DNA of 8,270 nt from Firmicutes bacterium UBA7709. GTDB lineage: Bacteria > Bacillota_A > Clostridia > Peptostreptococcales > Anaerovoracaceae. The DNA is taken from positions 49,244 to 57,513 of the forward strand of contig DLFX01000214.1 of NCBI GenBank assembly GCA_002482405.1, read 5' to 3'. The position numbers and the translations under genes were made by a program. Shown here in pieces: positions 1-6,314 of the stretch. A model generated the notes under the pieces. That model was not told where the DNA came from, searched no databases, and saw only the letters and a program-made list of their open reading frames with translations. Position 1 is the first letter of the stretch. Each line of letters opens with the position of its first letter.

Positions 1-2
1 TG

Positions 3-383
3 CTGCTGACCTTCTTCTACCGCTATATGACGCCCCTCATCGAGGGAGGCTACGTATATGCGGCACAGCCGCCGCTGTTCCAGACGAAAAAGGGAAAAGA
101 GGTCTATTACACCTATTCCGAAAGGGAGCAGGAGAAGCTGATGGCGGAGCTTGAAAGCAAGCCGGGCAAAGCTGTGATCCAGAGATACAAGGGCCTTGGA
201 GAGATGGACTACCATCAGCTATGGGAGACCACCATGGATTACAACAACAGGACGCTGATCCAGATCACCATCGAGGATGTGACGGCGGCCGATGAGATCT
301 TTACGACTCTCATGGGCGACAAGGTACCGCCGAGAAAGAAATTCATCGAAGACAACGCAAAATATGCGAAATTAGATATATAG
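3..383 (+). CDS. gyrB: DNA gyrase subunit B, C-terminal fragment
   Basis: This is the last 126 codons of the ATPase subunit of DNA gyrase; the gene begins before the window. The frame is open from base 3 (LLTFFYRYM...), so the first ATG at 27 is internal and not the start. The fragment covers the end of the TOPRIM region and the C-terminal GyrB domain that docks onto GyrA. Family hallmarks are [20 protein letters not shown], the near-invariant [17 protein letters not shown], and the terminal [14 protein letters not shown] with an LDI ending. GyrB supplies ATP hydrolysis for negative supercoiling in the GyrA2-GyrB2 complex. The TAG stop overlaps the gyrA Shine-Dalgarno sequence, and gyrA starts 13 bases later, so the two are almost certainly co-transcribed and translationally linked. 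A ParE fragment would look similar, but the gyrA partner with its GyrA box argues for GyrB. Confidence 0.96.
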   Translation: MLTFFYRYMTPLIEGGYVYAAQPPLFQTKKGKEVYYTYSEREQEKLMAELESKPGKAVIQRYKGLGEMDYHQLWETTMDYNNRTLIQITIEDVTAADEIFTTLMGDKVPPRKKFIEDNAKYAKLDI

Positions 384-389
384 GAGGTG
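382..389 (+). promoter_or_regulatory. Ribosome binding site of gyrA overlapping the gyrB stop
   Basis: AGGAGGTG is fully complementary to the anti-Shine-Dalgarno end of 16S rRNA and lies 7 bases before the gyrA ATG at 397. Its first two bases are the last two of the gyrB TAG stop, so ribosomes ending gyrB finish directly on the gyrA initiation site. This favours matched production of the two gyrase subunits (inference). Confidence 0.8.
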
Positions 390-396
390 GATTGTT

Positions 397-2925
397 ATGA
401 CGACAAGCTTTTTGGACGACGTGAAACTGATACAGCATGAGATCCACGATGAAATGAAAGATTCCTATATCGACTACGCCATGAGCGTAATCGTAGGAAG
501 AGCCCTTCCAGACGCCAGGGACGGACTCAAACCGGTACACAGAAGAATTCTTTACGGAATGAGCGAGTTGGGCGTGACGCCGGACAAGCCCCATAAGAAA
601 TCCGCCCGTATCGTCGGTGAAGTAATGGGTAAATACCATCCCCACGGCGATTCCTCCATTTATGACGCCATGGTCAGAATGGCCCAGGACTTCTCCATCC
701 GCTACCCGCTGGTGGATGGTCACGGAAACTTCGGCTCCGTAGACGGAGACGGCGCGGCTGCTATGAGATACACCGAAGCGAGGATGACGCCTTTTGCGCT
801 TCAGATGCTTCGCGACATAGAAAAAGAAACAGTCGACTTCATGCCCAACTTCGACGAGGAGGGGAAGGAGCCGGTGGTTTTGCCCGCCCGTTTTCCGAAC
901 CTCCTGGTCAACGGGTCCAACGGCATCGCCGTGGGCATGGCGACGTCCATTCCGCCCCACAACCTGAGCGACGTCATCGACGCTACCGTAAAGCTCATAG
1001 ACGAGCCTGACGCCAGCGTGGACGATCTCATCAAGATCGTGAAGGCCCCCGACTTCCCAACCGGCGCCGTCATCATGGGCCGGAACGACGCAAGATCCGC
1101 CTACCGCACCGGACAGGGAAAGGTAATGGTGAGGTCCAAGGCCGAAATCGAAGAGACCGGCAAGGGAAAGACCCAGATCGTTTTCACAGAGATCCCCTAT
1201 CAGGTCAACAAGGCCAGGGTCATTGAAAAAATAGCCGAGCTGGTCAGAGAGAAAAGGCTTGACCACGTCGCGGATATTCGGGACGAATCGGACAGAACAG
1301 GCATGCGCATCGTGGTGGAGCTGAAAAAGGACGCGAATCCTCAGATCACGCTGAACCGTCTGTATAAGCATACTCAGCTGCAGGATTCCTACAGCATCAT
1401 CATGATCGCGCTGGTGGACGGACAGCCGAAACTGCTGAACCTCCACGATGTGCTGACGGAATACCTGAAGCATCAGAAGGACGTGGTCACGAGAAGGACG
1501 ATCTACGACCTCAGAAAGGCCGAGGAAAGGGCCCACATCCTGGAAGGATTGCGGATCGCTCTGGACAACATCGACGAGGTCATCAGGACCATCCGGGAAA
1601 GCTATAACGACGCGAAACAGCGCTTGATGGAACGTTTCGGACTCAGCGAGATACAGTCCCAGGCCATTTTGGACATGAGACTGGCCAGATTGCAGGGCTT
1701 GGAGCGTGAAAAAATAGAAGCCGAGTATGCGGATCTGATGGAGCAGATCGCATGGTTCCGGAAGGTGCTGGCCGATGAAAGCCTCCTCATGGGCATCATC
1801 AAGGATGAGCTTTTAGAGATCAAAAAGAAGTTTGGTGATAAGAGAAAGACCGACATTCAGGCTGACGCGGAGGATATCGAGGAGGAGGACCTGATCCAGG
1901 AAGGAAAGGTCGCGGTAACGCTGACGCATCTCGGTTATATCAAGAGGATCCCCGCGGACACATATAAGACCCAGAAGCGCGGAGGAAAAGGCATCACAGG
2001 CGTCACCACCCGGGAGAACGATTTCGTGCGGAATCTGATCATGACTTCGACTCACGATTATCTAATGTTCTTTACAAATACGGGAAAAGCGCATAAAATA
2101 AAGGCGTATGAAATACCGGAGGCTCAGAGGACCGCAAAGGGAACACCAGCTGTCAATTTCCTGAACCTGATGCAGCGGGAACGGATCACGGCGGTCATTC
2201 CGATTCAGGATTTCGGAGAGGACAAGTACCTCATCGCGGTAACAAAGCACGGAACCATCAAAAAGACCGCGCTTTCGCAGTTTGACACCAACAGGAAGAC
2301 CGGGCTCATCGCCATCAATTTGAAGGACGACGACGAGCTTATCGGAATCAAACAGACCACAGGCACCAGCAATGTCATCATCGTGACAAAGTTTGGAAAA
2401 TGCATCTGTTTCTCCGAAGAGGACGTCAGGGTCATGGGAAGAATCGCAGGCGGAGTCAGAGCCATCAAGCTGGAAAAGGGCGACGAAGTCGTTGCCATGG
2501 AGCTTGCCGAACAGGATGAGGAACTTCTGGTTGTGACCCAGAACGGTTACGGCAAGAGGACTCCCGTAGAGGACTACAAGGTCCAGACAAGGGGCGGAAA
2601 GGGCCTGCTCACCTATGATAAGGCGAAGTTCAAGAAGACCGGGGAGCTCATCGGCGCCATGGTGGTCAACGACAGCGACGAAATCCTCTTGATCAATTCC
2701 GACGGCATCATTATCAGGATCAAGGCAGGCGAGGTATCGCGGCTTGGAAGAGCGACCCAGGGCGTCAAGATCATGAGGGTTGCCGAAGAGGCCAACATCA
2801 TCACAATGGCGAAGGTCATCAAGGAAGACGACGATGAAAATGAAGAATCGGAAGATGAAGCCGGCGCAGATGAAAAAGGGACAGAGGAAGAAGAATCAAC
2901 TCAGATGGCAATTGATACAGAATAG
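397..2925 (+). CDS. gyrA: DNA gyrase subunit A
   Basis: This is the complete 842-residue DNA breakage-reunion subunit of gyrase, a normal length for the family. The N-terminal winged-helix domain carries [19 protein letters not shown] (about 35-53). The catalytic tyrosine is Y125 in [10 protein letters not shown], preceded by R124. The quinolone-resistance region is [12 protein letters not shown] (79-90); S86 and D90 match E. coli Ser83 and Asp87 and are the susceptible-type residues. Tower and coiled-coil regions follow to about residue 500. The C-terminal beta-pinwheel starts near 505 with the canonical GyrA box QKRGGKG at 526-532, which distinguishes it from ParC. A second box-like QTRGGKG lies at 730-736 in a later blade, where Bacillus GyrA also has a related sequence. 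The last 34 residues (809-842) are a strongly acidic tail with 18 Asp/Glu; such tails modulate DNA wrapping in E. coli. The start is fixed by AGGAGGTG 7 bases upstream. No hairpin terminator follows, so transcription may continue into rsbV. Confidence 0.98.
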   Translation: MTTSFLDDVKLIQHEIHDEMKDSYIDYAMSVIVGRALPDARDGLKPVHRRILYGMSELGVTPDKPHKKSARIVGEVMGKYHPHGDSSIYDAMVRMAQDFSIRYPLVDGHGNFGSVDGDGAAAMRYTEARMTPFALQMLRDIEKETVDFMPNFDEEGKEPVVLPARFPNLLVNGSNGIAVGMATSIPPHNLSDVIDATVKLIDEPDASVDDLIKIVKAPDFPTGAVIMGRNDARSAYRTGQGKVMVRSKAEIEETGKGKTQIVFTEIPYQVNKARVIEKIAELVREKRLDHVADIRDESDRTGMRIVVELKKDANPQITLNRLYKHTQLQDSYSIIMIALVDGQPKLLNLHDVLTEYLKHQKDVVTRRTIYDLRKAEERAHILEGLRIALDNIDEVIRTIRESYNDAKQRLMERFGLSEIQSQAILDMRLARLQGLEREKIEAEYADLMEQIAWFRKVLADESLLMGIIKDELLEIKKKFGDKRKTDIQADAEDIEEEDLIQEGKVAVTLTHLGYIKRIPADTYKTQKRGGKGITGVTTRENDFVRNLIMTSTHDYLMFFTNTGKAHKIKAYEIPEAQRTAKGTPAVNFLNLMQRERITAVIPIQDFGEDKYLIAVTKHGTIKKTALSQFDTNRKTGLIAINLKDDDELIGIKQTTGTSNVIIVTKFGKCICFSEEDVRVMGRIAGGVRAIKLEKGDEVVAMELAEQDEELLVVTQNGYGKRTPVEDYKVQTRGGKGLLTYDKAKFKKTGELIGAMVVNDSDEILLINSDGIIIRIKAGEVSRLGRATQGVKIMRVAEEANIITMAKVIKEDDDENEESEDEAGADEKGTEEEESTQMAIDTE

Positions 2926-2926
2926 A

Positions 2927-2952
2927 GTTTAAGACCCCTTTTCGTAGGGTAT
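2927..2952 (+). promoter_or_regulatory. Sigma-B type promoter of rsbV-rsbW-sigB
   Basis: GTTTAA (2927-2932) and GGGTAT (2947-2952), separated by 14 bases, match the Bacillus sigma-B consensus (GTTTAA, 12-15 bases, GGGTAT) at all twelve positions. It begins one base after the gyrA stop and ends 19 bases before the rsbV ATG, so it implies autoregulation of the operon by its own sigma factor, as in B. subtilis. Transcription would start near 2957-2960, giving a leader of only about 12-15 bases that begins close to the Shine-Dalgarno GGGAGG (2958-2963). The -10 overlaps a perfect TATAAT (2950-2955), but the -35 for sigma-A at 17-base spacing would be GTTTAA, a poor match to TTGACA. Some sigma-A use cannot be excluded. 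Assignment is by motif and context only. Confidence 0.75.
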
Positions 2953-2971
2953 AATCAGGGAGGAAGTAGAA

Positions 2972-3289
2972 ATGTCATTACGGCTGCAGAGTAGTTATAA
3001 TAAGGAATCAGAGCGATGGGAATTAACAGCGGAGGGAGAAGTTGACATTTCCACCGCTCCCCAATTAAGGGAATACCTGGACGGTGTTTATCATCAGATC
3101 AAAGCGGACATACAGCTGCGTTTGGACGATTTGACGTATATAGACAGCACCGGACTTGGCGTGATTATCGGCGCTTTCGGCAGAATGCAGGAGACCAACA
3201 ACCGGATCACCCTTGTAAATCCCAAAGGCAATATAAAAAAACTGCTCAGCATTACCAGCCTTGACAAGATACTTTGTTCGGAATCTTAA
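2972..3289 (+). CDS. rsbV: Anti-sigma factor antagonist RsbV (STAS domain)
   Basis: This 105-residue, single-domain cytoplasmic STAS protein is the antagonist in a partner-switching module. In its dephosphorylated form it binds the anti-sigma kinase RsbW and frees SigB; phosphorylation by RsbW inactivates it. The fold is recognised from GEVDISTAPQLREYL (22-36), the core strand IQLRLDDLTYID (47-58) and the phosphorylation loop DSTGLGVIIGA. Ser59 is the predicted phosphoacceptor, equivalent to Ser58 of SpoIIAA and Ser56 of RsbV in B. subtilis. Length and lack of extra domains are typical. The ATG is supported by AGGGAGG ending 7 bases upstream. It is the first gene of the rsbV-rsbW-sigB set, 46 bases after gyrA and directly behind a sigma-B consensus promoter. 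SpoIIAA is the alternative name, but the sigma factor two genes on is SigB-like rather than SigF-like. Confidence 0.93.
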   Translation: MSLRLQSSYNKESERWELTAEGEVDISTAPQLREYLDGVYHQIKADIQLRLDDLTYIDSTGLGVIIGAFGRMQETNNRITLVNPKGNIKKLLSITSLDKILCSES

Positions 3290-3312
3290 GACCTTAGGAA
3301 GAGGAGAGGAAA

Positions 3313-3723
3313 ATGACGGATATAGTGAAATTCTCAGTCCCTGGAAAGCCTGAATATGTGGGAACGGTCCGACTGGCCATTTCTTCTCTGGCAAATTGCG
3401 CAGGCTTCGACATCGAGGCGGTAGAGGACATTAAAGTCGCCGTTTCGGAAGCGTGCACCAATGTGATATGCCACTGCAAGCCCAACAAAGAAGATTGCTA
3501 TGAGGTTGCTTGCGAGGTGGGGGACGGAAGAATTATCATTTCTGTTGTCGATCGCGCCGGAGGGTATGATCTCACAAAATACAAAAGGCCATGCATGGAT
3601 ACGCCAAAAGAGGGAGGTCTCGGCATCTTTATCATCAAAGCGCTTATGGATGAGGTGGATATCTTTTCCGAGCTGGGAGCGGGGACCAGTATCAAGATGG
3701 TTAAATATATCAGAAGCTTATAA
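3313..3723 (+). CDS. rsbW: Anti-sigma-B factor, serine-protein kinase RsbW
   Basis: This 136-residue GHKL-fold ATPase binds and silences SigB or, alternatively, phosphorylates RsbV on its conserved serine. The N-box is VAVSEACTN (42-50) with E46 and N50, the residues expected for catalysis and magnesium binding in this family. The G1-type box is VVDRAGGYD (78-86) with D80, and the G2-type box is KEGGLGIFIIKALMDEV (99-115). The ending GAGTSIKMVKYI is the usual last strand. The protein is unusually rich in cysteine: C29, C48, C53, C55, C62, C67 and C94, four of them in a short stretch after the N-box (CHC, then DC and AC). The ATG follows AGGAAGAGGAGAGG with good spacing; rsbV ends 23 bases upstream and sigB starts 10 bases downstream. 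SpoIIAB is the closest alternative, disfavoured by the adjacent SigB-like sigma factor. Confidence 0.93.
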   Translation: MTDIVKFSVPGKPEYVGTVRLAISSLANCAGFDIEAVEDIKVAVSEACTNVICHCKPNKEDCYEVACEVGDGRIIISVVDRAGGYDLTKYKRPCMDTPKEGGLGIFIIKALMDEVDIFSELGAGTSIKMVKYIRSL

Positions 3724-3733
3724 GGGGGGAAAA

Positions 3734-4486
3734 ATGACCTCAGCAGCAGAAACCGGCACGAAAGAGCTTTTCGACAGGTACCGGGAGACGAAAAGTATAG
3801 AGCTTCGAAATCAACTTGTCGAAAAGTACCTATATATCGTTGATATATTAATAAAAAAATATTTAAATAAGGGCGTGGATTATGAGGACTTGTACCAAGT
3901 AGGTTCCATGGCCTTAGTTTTTGCTGTGGAGAGATATGATCCCTCCAAGGGTTTTGAATTTACCAGCTTTGCGACGCCCACCATCATCGGGGAGATCAAG
4001 CGGTATTTCAGGGATAAAGGCTGGGCTATAAAGGTCCCCAGAAGGCTGAAGGAAATTTCGGCTCAGTTATCCCCTGCCAAGGAGTACCTTTACGGAAAGC
4101 TGAACAGGGTTCCCAACATCGCCGAGCTGGCCGAATACATGGGGTATTCGGAGGAAGAGATCCTGGAAGCCATGGAAGGCGGACAGGCTTACAGCACCTA
4201 CTCTCTGAACCAGACCTTTGACGAAGGCGGAGACGAGGGAGAAGGCGCCGTTCTTGAGAAATATACCGGAAAGGACGAGCAGGGATACTACAGCTTTGAA
4301 AATGCAGACCTGATCAAATCGGTGATGAAAGAGCTTTCCGAAAAGGAAAGGGACATCTTCAAGCGGAGGTTTTTCAAGAACGAGACTCAGCAGAACATTG
4401 CCGAGGAAATGGGAGTTTCACAGATGACCATATCCAGGCTGGAAAAGAAAATCAGAGAAAAGTTCCGAGAAGCAATCCAGGTGTAA
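3734..4486 (+). CDS. sigB: RNA polymerase sigma factor SigB (general stress type)
   Basis: This 250-residue alternative sigma factor of the SigB/SigF/SigG group directs RNA polymerase to stress-type promoters. Region 2 spans about 25-95 and contains VDYEDLYQVGSMALVFAVER and the signature PTIIGEIKRYFRDKGW, followed by VPRRLKE (101-107). The RDK-W-VPRR pattern is typical of SigB; SigF has a diverged version. Region 3 covers about 108-175 and ends in an acidic linker (FDEGGDEGEGA). Region 4 (about 195-248) has LSEKERDIFKRRFF and a helix-turn-helix around TQQNIAEEMGVSQMTISRLEKKI. The frame is open upstream to 3500, but that part lies over rsbW. The start is ATG 3734, with GGGGGG 4 bases upstream and the rsbW stop 10 bases away, which suggests translational coupling with its own anti-sigma factor. 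No terminator separates it from trpS. Confidence 0.94.
   Translation: MTSAAETGTKELFDRYRETKSIELRNQLVEKYLYIVDILIKKYLNKGVDYEDLYQVGSMALVFAVERYDPSKGFEFTSFATPTIIGEIKRYFRDKGWAIKVPRRLKEISAQLSPAKEYLYGKLNRVPNIAELAEYMGYSEEEILEAMEGGQAYSTYSLNQTFDEGGDEGEGAVLEKYTGKDEQGYYSFENADLIKSVMKELSEKERDIFKRRFFKNETQQNIAEEMGVSQMTISRLEKKIREKFREAIQV
3832..3848. repeat. Inverted repeat in an AT-rich island inside sigB
   Basis: ATATATC and GATATAT are 7-base arms around a GTT loop. They sit in a roughly 40-base stretch (about 3829-3868) of nearly pure A/T that encodes residues around 33-45 of SigB (YIVDILIKKYLNK). Neighbouring coding sequence is far richer in G and C. The amino acids are normal for the sigma region, so the island may only reflect Ile/Lys/Tyr/Leu codons such as ATA, AAA and TTA. 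No convincing internal promoter could be built from it. Confidence 0.4.
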
Positions 4487-4540
4487 TATTAATAAAAGGA
4501 CAGCGGAAATATAGAGAGAAGCAAAGGAGATCATAGCATA

Positions 4541-5521
4541 ATGAAGCGCGTTTTTTCAGGTGTACAGCCTACGGGAAATATTCATATCGGCAATTATTTG
4601 GGGGCCCTCAAGCAGTTCGTGGAGCTGCAGGAGGATAACGACTGCATTTACTGTATCGTCGACCTGCATTCCATCACGTTACCCCAGGATCCCAAGGTGC
4701 TCAAGGAAAACATACTGAACGTCGCGGCGCTGTATCTGGCAGTAGGCCTGGACCCGGAGAAATCCATCATTTTTATCCAGTCCATGGTTCCCGGCCACGC
4801 AGAGCTGTCATGGGTCCTGATGTGCAATTCCTATACCGGAGAGCTTTCCAGAATGACGCAGTTCAAGCAGAAGAGCAAGGACAGCGAATCGGCCCCCACG
4901 GGACTTTTTACCTATCCCATCCTTATGGCGGCGGATATCCTGCTCTATGATACGGACGTGGTGCCGGTAGGCAACGATCAGAAACAGCACATCGAGATCA
5001 CCAGGGATCTGGCGGAACGTGTAAACAATAAATACGGAAAGACCTTCGTCGTTCCTGACGGACGATTTTTGAAGGAAGGGGCAAGGATCATGTCCCTGGA
5101 CGATCCCTCTTCCAAGATGAGCAAAAGTGCGGAAAATATCCACAGCAGGATCTCCCTGCTGGACGACGCAAATAAGATTAAAAAATCTATCATGCGGGCG
5201 ACTACGGACTCCGAGGGAAGCATTCGATTTGACATGGAAAACAAACCCGGCGTCAGCAACCTTGTGAACATCTACAGCGCGTTTTCCGGAATGGGTGTGG
5301 CGGAAATTGAGAAAAAATATGCCGGCTGCGGCTACGGAGAATTTAAAAAGGATCTGGTGGACGTTGCCACGGATGCGATCCTGCCGATACAGCAGAGATA
5401 CAACGAGATCCGGAAATCGCAGGAGCTGATCGATATCCTGAAGGATGGCGCGGAAAAAGCAAACGCCATTTCGGAAAAGACCCTGAAGAGGGTGAAAGAA
5501 AAATTCGGACTCGGACTTTGA
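4541..5521 (+). CDS. trpS: Tryptophanyl-tRNA synthetase
   Basis: This 326-residue class I aminoacyl-tRNA synthetase attaches tryptophan to tRNA-Trp in the cytoplasm, and its length is typical of bacterial TrpRS. The Rossmann-fold start is VFSGVQPTGNIHIGNYLGAL (4-23), in which HIGN (15-18) is the HIGH-class ATP motif. DLHSIT (41-46) follows. Tryptophan pocket residues M129 and D132 lie in PILMAADILLYDTD and coincide with the numbering of the Geobacillus stearothermophilus enzyme. VPVGNDQKQHIEITRDLA (141-158) is family-specific. The KMSKS loop is SSKMSKS with K192-S196. The C-terminal helical domain is complete. AAGGAG (4524-4529) lies 11 bases before the ATG. It begins 54 bases after sigB with no clear promoter, no terminator and no room for a T-box leader, so read-through from upstream is plausible. 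A terminator follows. Confidence 0.97.
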   Translation: MKRVFSGVQPTGNIHIGNYLGALKQFVELQEDNDCIYCIVDLHSITLPQDPKVLKENILNVAALYLAVGLDPEKSIIFIQSMVPGHAELSWVLMCNSYTGELSRMTQFKQKSKDSESAPTGLFTYPILMAADILLYDTDVVPVGNDQKQHIEITRDLAERVNNKYGKTFVVPDGRFLKEGARIMSLDDPSSKMSKSAENIHSRISLLDDANKIKKSIMRATTDSEGSIRFDMENKPGVSNLVNIYSAFSGMGVAEIEKKYAGCGYGEFKKDLVDVATDAILPIQQRYNEIRKSQELIDILKDGAEKANAISEKTLKRVKEKFGLGL

Positions 5522-5528
5522 TTGAAAT

Positions 5529-5542
5529 GGCGGCGCGCCGCC
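5529..5542. repeat. Perfect 14-base GC-only palindrome
   Basis: GGCGGCGCGCCGCC is an exact self-complementary sequence of only G and C, 7 bases after the trpS stop and 5 bases before the terminator hairpin. As RNA it could form a 5-base-pair stem with a CGCG loop from either strand. It lacks a following U-run on the + strand; on the - strand it is followed by ATTTC, so it might help end the leftward transcript. It could also be chance or a protein site. Confidence 0.5.
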
Positions 5543-5547
5543 GGCAC

Positions 5548-5573
5548 AAGCACCCGCAAGGGTGCTTTTATTA
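5548..5573 (+). terminator. Rho-independent terminator after trpS
   Basis: AAGCACCC (5548-5555) and GGGTGCTT (5560-5567) form an 8-base-pair stem closed by the stable GNRA tetraloop GCAA. The descending arm runs into TTTTATTAT, a usable U-rich tail. It ends the rightward gyrB-to-trpS block. It abuts the stop codon of the leftward glutamate synthase gene at 5574. Read leftward, the same hairpin is followed by GTGCC rather than a T-run, so it would be a poor terminator in that direction. Confidence 0.85.
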
Positions 5574-6296
5574 TCAGCAATGCACATACAGCTGCCGGTA
5601 CGGGTTTTTGGTATTCGGCGTCAGAACATAGAACGGATGGTCAAAGACTCCCCCCTTGGCAAAGCCGAATTCCCTGCAGAACAGTTCAATATCCGATTCG
5701 ATTTCCTTCAGGTCGTTTTCATCCGCACGCGTTGCGTTTACCTGGGCGGGGAGACCGGACGGCAGCTCGCTGCAGCGAAGAAATATCTTCCCTCCGTGCA
5801 TTCCCGTTCCGCAGAAATAGCCGACAGGACAGGTCTGGCTGCTGCTCAGCCCCAGAACGATGATCCTTCCGCCTGCCTGATATTCCCCCAGAAAGCTTCC
5901 GGCAGTACCGCCGATGATCAATACGGGCAGTTTGTCCTGATAGGATTTCATATGGATTCCGGCACGGTAACCGGCGTTTTCTTTGATAAAGATTTTTCCG
6001 CCCCGCATGCTGTAGCCGGGCGTGTCGCCGCAGGAGCCGTGAATGATGATGCTTCCGTCGTTCATGGTATCGCCGACGGAATCCTGGGCGTTGCCGAAAA
6101 CGGTGATGGCCGCGCCGTCAAGATAGGCGCCCAGAGCGTTTCCCGGCGTGCCGGAGATCCGGATCTTTCCGGAGGACAGGCCGCAGCCGAGATACCGCTG
6201 TCCCAGACAGTTATTGATCGTCAGTTCCTCTTCGGAGGAATTTCTTATTTTACTGTTTAATTCCTGAAAATGGATCGTTGCCGCATTAATGTTCAT
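5574..6296 (-). CDS. Glutamate synthase domain 3 subunit (GXGXG beta-helix protein)
   Basis: This 240-residue stand-alone protein corresponds to the C-terminal GXGXG domain of bacterial glutamate synthase (GltB domain 3). That domain is a right-handed beta-helix that holds the amidotransferase and synthase parts together. Repeated glycine-rich turns are visible from about 36 to 170: GCGLSSGKIRISG, GNALGAYLDGAAITVFG, QDSVGDTMNDGSIIIHG, GDTPGYSMRGGKIFI, AGYRAGIHM, GGTAGSFLGEYQAGGRIIVLG and GTGMHGGKIFL. About 70 C-terminal residues add a non-repetitive segment. The ATG at 6296 follows GAAGGTGA (6301-6308) with good spacing and lies 18 bases after the stop of the synthase subunit gene. It is the last gene of the leftward operon; its TGA is next to the trpS terminator. 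A role in N-methylglutamate synthase or another GXGXG enzyme is possible but less likely given the neighbours. Confidence 0.9.
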   Translation of the reverse strand: MNINAATIHFQELNSKIRNSSEEELTINNCLGQRYLGCGLSSGKIRISGTPGNALGAYLDGAAITVFGNAQDSVGDTMNDGSIIIHGSCGDTPGYSMRGGKIFIKENAGYRAGIHMKSYQDKLPVLIIGGTAGSFLGEYQAGGRIIVLGLSSSQTCPVGYFCGTGMHGGKIFLRCSELPSGLPAQVNATRADENDLKEIESDIELFCREFGFAKGGVFDHPFYVLTPNTKNPYRQLYVHC

Positions 6297-6314
6297 TTTA
6301 TCACCTTCAATTTT

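Noticed and set aside
628..666. Fluoroquinolone resistance change in gyrA
   Set aside because: The residues equivalent to E. coli Ser83 and Asp87 are Ser86 and Asp90, the susceptible type.
343..1536. Open frame of 397 codons on the - strand opposite gyrB/gyrA
   Set aside because: It lies antisense to strongly conserved gyrA coding sequence, has no recognisable motifs, and its composition (rich in His, Val, Gly and Arg) is what codon-biased GC-rich sense codons give when read backwards.
2934..2950. Possible terminator hairpin after gyrA (ACCC...GGGT)
   Set aside because: The stem is only 4 base pairs around a 9-base loop with no following T-run; the bases are better explained as the promoter spacer and -10 box.
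3500..3733. Upstream extension of the sigB frame to an ATG at 3500
   Set aside because: The extra 78 codons lie over rsbW in another frame and are not sigma-factor-like; ATG 3734 has its own Shine-Dalgarno and gives the family length.
2972..4486. SpoIIAA-SpoIIAB-SigF sporulation operon
   Set aside because: The sigma factor has the SigB-type RDKGW...VPRR sequence after PTIIGEIKR, and the operon carries a sigma-B consensus promoter. The families are close, so a tree would settle it.
4463..4489. Possible sigma-A promoter for trpS (TTCCGA, 15 bases, TAATAT)
   Set aside because: The -35 is weak and the spacing too short; not strong enough to list as a feature.
5522..6260. Open frames on the + strand (5522-5863 and 5562-6260) after trpS
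   Set aside because: They overlap the trpS terminator and the GXGXG subunit gene on the other strand, and show no credible ribosome binding site or protein motif.
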